From Hydractinia symbiolongicarpus (lineage: Eukaryota > Cnidaria > Hydrozoa > Anthoathecata > Hydractiniidae), in assembly GCF_029227915.1 (NCBI RefSeq), contig NC_079885.1:10219001-10283000 (forward strand): DNA of 64,000 nucleotides, read 5' to 3'. Position 1 is the first letter of the stretch; every line of letters begins with the position of its first letter. The notes beneath the pieces are model-generated. The model saw only the letters and a program-made list of their open reading frames with translations, was not told the origin of the DNA and searched no databases. Shown here one piece after another: positions 56,184-64,000 of the stretch. The position numbers were made by a program, and so were the translations under genes.

Positions 56184-59100
56184 ATGGCGGATAGGAGTAA
56201 CGAAAGCATTGTAGACAATGACAATTTCAATCCTTTTTCCTTTTCCAAATTCTTGCAGAGAAAAGAAGAGCACACAGAAGTTAGAGAGATTATAGATCCT
56301 ATTGATCCCTCTTCTGGTAACAATTTTTTTAACAGTTTGCTTGTGGCTCAAACACAGGCAGTTCTCGGGAACTAGTTTTACATTTTGATAGCAGCTGGCG
56401 AAAAGGTGTGGTACATTTTCGCCAGCTGCTATCAAAATCAGGTCTTTTTGTTTCAGGACATCTGTGATATTCCGGTGTTTAGGATTTAACTTTATTTTTA
56501 ATTTTCTGTGTCCACCAATGTTTAATCTCAAGAGAATGAAAATATGAAGTATTCACTCAAAGAATATCTTAATAAACCCCTCTGACATGCTTTGCACATC
56601 ACCACACCATCATCACTGAAGATTTCCAACAACAACTCGAATCACTGCGCATGTTGTCATGCTTTGATTCCTGACCCTCCGATTTTTAATCGCCCCTGAG
56701 CCACATTCTTTAACACTGCAGGAAAAAATTACTGAACCAGTTTAGTAAAACATATAATAAAAAAATAAATAAACAAAAAAATAATTAAATATTCAATATA
56801 CATAAATGATGAACATATTCATCACAATTCCACAAAGAAAGAAATGAAATATACTCAATGCATCCTATTTCAAAAAAGCTATTGCGTAATTTCGATTGAT
56901 GTCACAATCGATCAAAAGTGTTCTTTTTTTGAATGTTTTCAAATGTAATGTAGTGTGTTAATTTAAATTTCGAAGGGCCTTTGTTTCAATGCGTGCCATA
57001 CAAAGTCTTGCAATCAAGCCTTGCCTCATTTGGATATATGTCCCAGTCTCCAGAGGTTGTCTTTTGGCGTTGTAGTTCTGGTTCGGGCTCCGAGGGTTTC
57101 GGGTTCAAGCTAGCTAGGTGGAGGGGCAAAATAATGAATAATGAAAATTTCCCGCATGGTACACCTGAGATACAGACGACGGTAAACTGAAATACAAATT
57201 CCTTCGGCCTAAGCAAATCGTGCCAGTTATCATTAAATGTCAGTGTAATAGGGCTGTCATCAAAAATATGTTGTGTTAGCGTCCTCCGAGCGATTCACTT
57301 TTGGTAATAAAAACCTGATTCGGTAAGTCGGAAAAAGACGGGGAAAAAATTTCACGAGATAATTTTCACAAAGAAAATTTTTTTTGCCAGAACTAACTTA
57401 TGCAAAATTGACAAAAACTCGCGAAAATTTATCTCCTGTGGCTACTGACACTTTACAGGGTGGCGAAAAATGGTCTACAAACGATGTCGAGTGGCACTAT
57501 ACTGTCTTGGCCCTGGAAACGATTTTGCTTGCTCCGATCTAAAAAACCTGGGGAAAAATACGCCCGACCAACTCATTTTTGCGGGGTCTTCAGGATGCGA
57601 ACCCAACATATTTTTGATGGTGGATTAGGGCAAATCTATGACTGAATAAAGCTACCCTCCTAATTAATTACGTGATTATATAAACAAACAGTTTTTGCTG
57701 TTAAAAAATCATAATTGTACCCTAGACTAAGATTCAATGGTCGCCATTACAGCTTGCTTTGAATTCGCTATCAAATGTGATATTATGTCTGCGACTTAAG
57801 GACCAAAAACCCAGACTAGATATAAACTGTAAATGGATGAAAAGCTATTTAACAACCCATCATTCTCAGTATGCTTTATACCCTAATTTATTTTTATTAA
57901 AACCATTTAAAAAGAGCTAGTGTTTTGTTTATAAAAGAAATATGTACATGCCAGGAATGGCTCAGAATGTAGTTATTGACTGAATGTGTATGATGATGAT
58001 ATTTTGACCCAACTTAGAACACGGCCCGTCTTAAGACTGGACGGACCATCTTTGGACACAGTGGCCCATCTTTTGACATGCGGCCCTGTCAATTGATGGG
58101 CCAGGACCAACTTGCGACATGGCGTTAAAAGATGTTTGCATACTCCGAGACTTTGTATTTAACGTAAACTACCTACAATAAAGTGAAAAAACTGAACTGC
58201 TGCAACTTTTGCCGAGGTATTGTTGTATACGGCTAGCTGAGGTTAAATCGAGTTATGCATTTCAAGATTGTTGTGGGTAGCAAAACAACTCTATTTGGCA
58301 ACTCGTGCAAGACCCTATCTGCAAATCCATTTTAAAAAGCAGTTAGAGACTCCCTTGTTGAATTATTGGAGATGTTCGTGTGCATAATGACTAGCTAGTA
58401 AAAATTATGACTCAGATATCAAAATATAACATTTAGCTCAGTGTAATTTCATATTATATATATTTACAGGTAGCTATAATATTTGTGAATTTTTGTTTGT
58501 GTTTGTTCAATTTTTAAGGAAAAAAATTATGACATTGTATTTGTGTTGCTCATTACTTTAGCTATATTTGTAATAGGTTATATTTAGAGAATTCATGATT
58601 TGTTTTCCTCCTTATATTTTTTGTTTTCTTTTCTCCTCTCCTATAGACACTATAGTGCATTTGTCCACAGTTGGGCCAGACTTGTTTTCAATTTTTTTTT
58701 TAAATTTGAAACAGTGTCTTTCCCACGTTACAAGGCATAACTTTAGTCTGGGAGTCTTCAAACTGACTCATGTTGTGGCTGTTTCTAAAAAGTGTCAAAA
58801 GTTGGATCTGTCCCTTTTTTAATATGATTTTTGAAAACACAAGTGGCCTTTGTCAATAGTTGAGCCTGTCCTATCCTATGACACAGTCTTTTAAAAGCAT
58901 GGGAATTGTTTATCAATTGTTAGGCCTGGCCCATCTTATGACAGTCTTTTAGAGGCATGGAAATTGTTTGTCAATAGCTAGGCCTGTCCCATCTTGTGAC
59001 ACATTTTCTAAAATTGCAAGAGACCTTGTATACAGTTAAGTTTGTCCCATCTAATGACACTGCTTTTAAAAGCAAGAGATTCTTTCGTCGATAGTTGGGC

Positions 59101-62100
59101 CTTTATCAACTTAAGACGTATTTGCATACATTTGTCCAAAGTTGGGTTGGGTCAATAGATGGGCTATCCCGATTGCGAATGCACTGACCCGTCTTTTGAT
59201 GGGCCGGCCTGTCTAAAGACGGGCCAGTCCCACATCCAAAGCTGGGCCAGTGTCCGTATTGGGTCAGAATAATAATAAGAATTTTCATATTGGACTCAGG
59301 ACTTGGTTATTTGGTTAGATCCAAATATCTTAAATGATGCTATTTTTGCTGACTTAATTTCAGACATTTCACTGGTCACGGATTATTCCACAATGTGTAT
59401 ATTGTGGAAGGTTCAACTTAGAGCATTTTAGAGGTTGGTTACTTGGCCTACAATCCTGCCAAAATAAAAACTTATGGTTTGGGGGTAAACGGTGACAACC
59501 TGTATTATGGATAATATAATAATAATAATATAACACCGTTAAAATTACTGGTATTACTGTTTGGCTTTTATAGTTTCACCAGTAAAATTAAAATAATTAC
59601 AGGTATATTGATCGTATTGAATGGTAAATAATGGTGATATGTCTATATTTTCATAGAAAGGTTAATTAATGCTATTGTTTGTTCAAACACAATTCAAATG
59701 GGATTGAAAAAGCTAAAACCCTGCAGACCTATAACTCTATTTTAGGTTCTCAATTAAATTTACCAGATGAGTTTTTTAAGGCAGTTGTCCTACTAAAACA
59801 AAATTTGTTTTCACAGGCAATGTTTCTTGTTTGAGGACTATTATCCAAAATGGGAAATTTGGTCTTATAAAAAATTGGAAAGTGTTGTTTTTTGTAAATC
59901 ACCTGTCAGGAAACTAGGGCACAATGTAGCTTTGGACATATTCTTTGGAAAGAGAATCTACAAGTTCATTTGCAAATATACTTCCCAGCTTCTATCTGTA
60001 TTTGCTATTTGAATTAACAGTTATTTTCTTTGATTTGTTTTTAGATGATCCAGACAGTGATATACTGAATAAAAACCCTTTTTTAAATAAAAAGTACCAA
60101 AATGCGCCAAAAAACTCTCGCAAGTTGCAGGTACGTAGCTGTCAAGAATTTATTTGTAGCTTTTGTACTCTACATGTTATACCACTTTCAGCTGTTTATC
60201 CTCAAAACCTTTTATTTTTGTGTGTTTGTAAGTTGCCTTTCAAAAAATCAAAATATATTAATTTTAGATTGTTGATGATGATGAGGACACCAATGTTAAT
60301 AACTTGACTACAAATCCTGTTAAGGTAAACCATACTGGACTACTATAGTTTTAACTTGTCCTAGGAGAAGTAATACAAGTTTGGTTATAATTGTAAAATA
60401 TATCCAACAAGTGCAAAAATTTTCCAACGTCTTGAAGAATGCATCTTGAAAATACAATTAAGGAAAAATGCATTGTGGATCATGCATGTGACTATGATAC
60501 ATGATCCACGATGTTATATGTACTGTATTTAGAAAGTATATATAGATTAGAAGAAGAAGCATTGAAATCTTCTTTTTTTATTTGTTATACAAAGTTTTCA
60601 ACTAAAGTATATGCAGTCCATGCAGTAGACGATGTTAGTTATTTCCATCCCTTTCCAAGTTGTTTGACCTCAAACTTAAAAGTGCAATGCAATGGCTTCA
60701 CTAATCTTATGAAAAGCATTGATGTCAGTGTAATGTATTGGATGTGGTCAGAGAAATTAACAAATAAGACAAAACCACTTAGGCTACATACATGAAAGAA
60801 AAATAATTATTTCCACTTTCCACAAAACGTATCATAACTAAAAGAATCTGTCAAAAATTGAGAAATTGTAAAAAGTTAAAAAGTAAAAACTCTTTTCTTG
60901 TCTGATCATTTATAAACCCAAATGTGTCCTCATCAGGCTCAAAGTTAATATTTTACATGCGCACTGCTTTGTTTTTATTGGGATCAATTTTGCAAATATG
61001 AGATTACTAGAAAAACTTTCAGGAATATCTCTTCTTAGAATTTCCTGCAAAACATACAGTGTTTTTCTACAAAAATTTGTTCTCACGATTTAATTTAAAA
61101 TAGTATTCAGAGTTACAGATTTACGATTTTGCTCTATTGTAATAAAATTAGGAATAGGAAAATTTTTTGTTTACTTAGTATTATATGCAAAATTTGCCTT
61201 TTTTTGGTCACACACGATATCAAAATGACCAATGATTTGGGGTCTGCATCGCAATAACTGCCATTTTTTGGCAAAACCCCCCAAATTTGGACTAAAAATA
61301 AAGTTTATAGCCTCAAATGTTAGTGCAGGCCATTATTTACAAATTTTATACGGTCTCGTATGCAGGAAAAATCTGGTTGCTAAGCTATGGTCCCAACGGC
61401 CCAAATTAGCTGCAAAATAGTCATTCATTAGATGTTTTTGATTTTTTTTACAATATTACTTATCAATAAATGCTAGAAAGTGACATTTTTGGATTTTCAA
61501 AAAAATTCACAATGGCTGCATTAACTGAGAATTAGGTTTCATGTTTGTATAAAAATTTGACTGTTTCATTATTTACGCTCATGTCTGATATTTGCGTGTA
61601 ACCATTAAGATGTAAACCTGTTATCAAAAATATTTTGTTCATAAATCTGGAAATCTTTGCAAACAATATATATCAAATTCCCTGTTGAGAAAAATGACTG
61701 CATAGTGGAAATTAAGACGCAAGTAAATCAATGACCACATTTTGCACTTCACAAATGTATTTTAATTTTTATTTTAAGGAGAGGAATGACACAGACACAG
61801 ATTCAGATTCATTCGAAGCAAGAACACCCTCTCCACAAATGGATTCCTATGTTTTACCAGAGTCAAGTATCGATCCATTGCAACAGAAAATTGACCAGGT
61901 AACACCATGTTATACCTCTCTTAGTTGGAGAAGCCATAAGGTTTGACAAAGGGAACAACTTACCTACAGAATTACTTGTAAATGCGATATATTATTTTTG
62001 TACCACACTCGTCGACAAAGTTTGAGAGTATTCACGGGTTTCATAAAATGCAAGGACTGTAGCTAGTTATTAGGTATCGTAGCTCAGCCAAAGTGTCGAT

Positions 62101-64000
62101 AATTTTTTTTATAATATTGTCGAAATATCATGAAAAACGCAAGAATATCAGCAATTTCTTCAGACGGAAATTACCAAATGGCCTATCAGAATTATTTTAA
62201 TTTTTCAAAATATTGGCGATTGAATTGTTCGTACAGAAGTAGGATAATTTTAATAAGCATTTCATATTTAGGATAATATAAAAAATAATAAGTATGAAAT
62301 TAGTCTTTAATAATGGTAAGTCAACTAGCGTCACGTAAAGCAGGAAAAATAATAAGGGAAATGTCTGTAAAATAAGTAGTTCATATTAAGTGGACACTCT
62401 TCAGTTATACAGAGATGTTTTAAAATTCTTCAATGTTGCAGAATATCTTTATTTGAAAAAAAAATGTTGTTTGCATTTTTTTATTTTATTTTTTTTTACT
62501 TATCAGCTTGTTGTGGAGAAAGAAACACTACAATGTGAGTTAAAGAAAATTAAAGAAGAATTCTTAGAATATCGACAGACAGCAAACAGAAGGTATGGAG
62601 GTGTTTTTTATAGCAGCTTTTTTATATTATGTTATTATAAATGGGTAGCTATCATTCTTCATTACATTTCTGTAAGAAAAACATGTGTTGGAAAAAACTT
62701 AATAACATTAAAGAGATAATGAGAAAACTGTTTTAGTAAAATCATGAAAAAAATCTTTAAAACCTACGATATTTTGTGTTGGGGTTTGAATGGAAGCCCG
62801 ATTGCACTTAGCCCAGTTAACTAAGCTTTCTTCGAGGATATCAAATTCGGTTTCTCTCAGACGAAAACTCTGGCGCAAAAAAAATGTCAGAGCAAATCCC
62901 TAAAATTTAAATCAACCTTAATTAAAATCAATTAATCAGCACAAAGTCGGCGTGGTCTTGTCTTACCTACTTAAATAATTTAATAATTAATTAAAAACAG
63001 ATTTCCCGATATTGATCATCATTCAGAAAGTGCCGTCAGTATTCTGACCGCAAAACAATTTTTTGAGACCCAGCGTAATTTTTCCCACCTTAACTATTGC
63101 GAATTCCTAAAAATTATGCTGGGTCTCCTGGTTAGATTGCACTGTGTAGCAAAATATTGACACGTTTTACGATTTAGAATAAGTGGCTTACAGAAAGAGT
63201 TGGAGAAGGTAAGAAAAAAAGAAGCTGATGAAACGAAAGCTTTGGAAGATGTTGTACATATTGTTGAAGAAAATCTACAAGCAACAACGGTATGTCAAAA
63301 ATTGTTACCATTCATAACTAGTAGCATATAACTAGTTCCCAGGTATGAATAAACACTGAGATTTTAGAGTAGAGGTTTTTTTTTTGTTTGTTTAGTTGCC
63401 AATTCAGTGTGTAAATGTAGAACTGTTCGATCCATATGTTTAAATTACGTATACACTTTACAGCGAGCACAATTTTTTAAAAGCAATCGGGAATTTTGGT
63501 CAGGTTTTAAGTTACGAATTTTTAGTCGATATCTAGCTGTACAGTTGCTTCATGGTTGCTTTATTTTATTTAATTAATTTTCGTAATTTTTTGTAAGAAA
63601 GGATATAAAAAAAGTTTTGGTTAAAGGAAGTTCTCGAAAATCAACTAATATTGAGTAATCACCCTGGTAGAGTGCTGAAAACAAAATCGTGTTTCATTTA
63701 TGTGAGATTTAGTTTTTAGAAAACATATTTCAAACTTGCTGTTGTTCTTTTATAGACACGAGCAGCAAAAGCAGAAGCGACTGTATCTCGTTTGAAGGAA
63801 GAACTGCAGTTTTACAAGGTAATACTGTCAAATTTTTACATTTATTTGGTGGACTAGACATTCTTGTGACGAAGAAAGGGACGGGGAAAGGAAATTTTTA
63901 TTTATGCCGTATTGAAATAATATGCATGGACATGAATTGGCGATGAATAGAAACTATTGAATAAGAAATTGAGGGAAGCCCATTATTGGGGGTTGAAGAA
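56184..64000 (+). CDS. ENTR1: endosome-associated trafficking regulator 1 homologue, 5' part
   Basis: Seven exons, phases consistent: 56184-56316 (ATG), 60045-60130, 60268-60324, 61779-61898, 62507-62592, 63178-63289 and 63756-63818; the last ends with a donor, so the gene leaves the window. The N-terminus has NFNPFSFSKFLQRKEE, the conserved NPFSF-(x)-(E/K)FL element of ENTR1 (SDCCAG3). Acidic Ser/Asp-rich linkers follow (IVDDDEDTN, DTDTDSDS). From residue about 148 the protein is a coiled coil: VEKETLQCELKKIKEEF, ETKALEDVVHIVEENLQ, then TRAAKAEATVSRLKEEL, close to the ENTR1 C-terminal coil (EENL...RAVKAE...RL). ENTR1 acts in endosomal recycling, ciliogenesis and cytokinesis. Small extra exons in the 3.7-kb intron 1 cannot be excluded. 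Confidence 0.82.
56317..60044. other. ENTR1 intron 1, 3.7 kb
   Basis: Holds the GGCCCATCTTTTGACA-type repeat element at about 58008-59269 and otherwise AT-rich sequence. The flanking exon phases (G|AT) fit direct joining. Confidence 0.6.
58008..59269. mobile_element. repeat-built element with inverted ends
   Basis: The left side has GACCCAACTT, GGCCCGTCTTAAGAC, GGCCCATCTTTTGACA and so on. The right side has the reverse words GACGGGCC, AAAGCTGGGCC and TTGGGTC. The middle carries repeated CTGTCCCATCT(T/A)(A/G)TGACAC words about 60 bp apart. Inverted subterminal repeats on both sides suggest a DNA transposon relic of about 1.26 kb. No open frame of note. Confidence 0.6.
60325..63177. other. ENTR1 introns 3 to 5
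   Basis: Intron sequence between the small ENTR1 exons. It contains an 11-bp-arm hairpin at about 60475-60510 (GTGGATCATG...CATGATCCAC) and an unassigned conserved-looking block at 61220-61420. No other gene. Confidence 0.55.

Noticed and set aside
56986-57216. Overlapping frames on both strands at 57.0-57.2 kb
   Set aside because: They fall in ENTR1 intron 1, overlap each other on opposite strands and show no domain; they reflect a locally GC-richer repeat.
61232-61420. Small frame in an ENTR1 intron
   Set aside because: No splice signals in phase with the ENTR1 exons and no recognised peptide; probably part of a non-coding repeat.

Overview
The window is animal nuclear DNA: AT-rich, with small exons bounded by GT/AG introns, long introns, and many short transposon-derived repeats. 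The gene set (synaptotagmin-like tandem pair, excitatory amino-acid transporter, splicing factor PRPF3, SNX16, ENTR1), together with abundant hairpin MITEs, Helitron-type elements, tRNA-derived SINEs and a P2X7-like cysteine module, suggests a non-bilaterian metazoan, most likely a cnidarian. That placement is an inference and was not tested by search. There is nothing prokaryotic here, no CRISPR array and no rRNA.

Layout, left to right. 13-2289 (+): last six exons of a SAM-domain protein, probably Bicaudal-C-like. 2851-9309 (-): two tandem two-exon synaptotagmin-like genes whose C2 domains have lost the usual calcium-binding aspartates, plus a broken inverted copy of the first at about 10478-10832. 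11-17.4 kb: no secure gene, but hairpin MITEs and a head-to-tail triplet of short Helitron-like elements. 17439-18224 (-): a single-coding-exon RRM protein of RBM4/lark type. 19.5-24.7 kb: a 30-bp minisatellite, a 134-bp tandem duplication, tRNA-derived SINEs (one inside a foldback element), and a TTAA-flanked element holding a P2X7-like cysteine motif. 25249-29685 (+): an SNX16 homologue in six exons, with a 5'-truncated LINE carrying an open reverse transcriptase in intron 2 and a GC-AG intron 4. 29.7-38.5 kb: a long stretch without a supportable gene. 38577-41211 (+): complete four-exon SLC1-type glutamate/aspartate transporter. 42661-55961 (-): complete 11-exon PRPF3 (U4/U6 snRNP protein, 664 residues) whose 7.3-kb first intron is packed with nested inverted and tandem repeats. 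56184 to the right edge (+): ENTR1 homologue, head-to-head with PRPF3 across about 220 bp, continuing past the window.

The genes are ordinary conserved cell-biology genes: two endosomal trafficking genes (SNX16, ENTR1), two membrane-fusion-type C2 proteins, two RNA-processing proteins and a transporter. They do not form an operon or an obvious joint system. Exon models were built by hand from splice signals, phase and family resemblance. Those of SLC1, PRPF3, SNX16 and ENTR1 keep phase across every junction. The most unusual material is in the repeats rather than in the genes.
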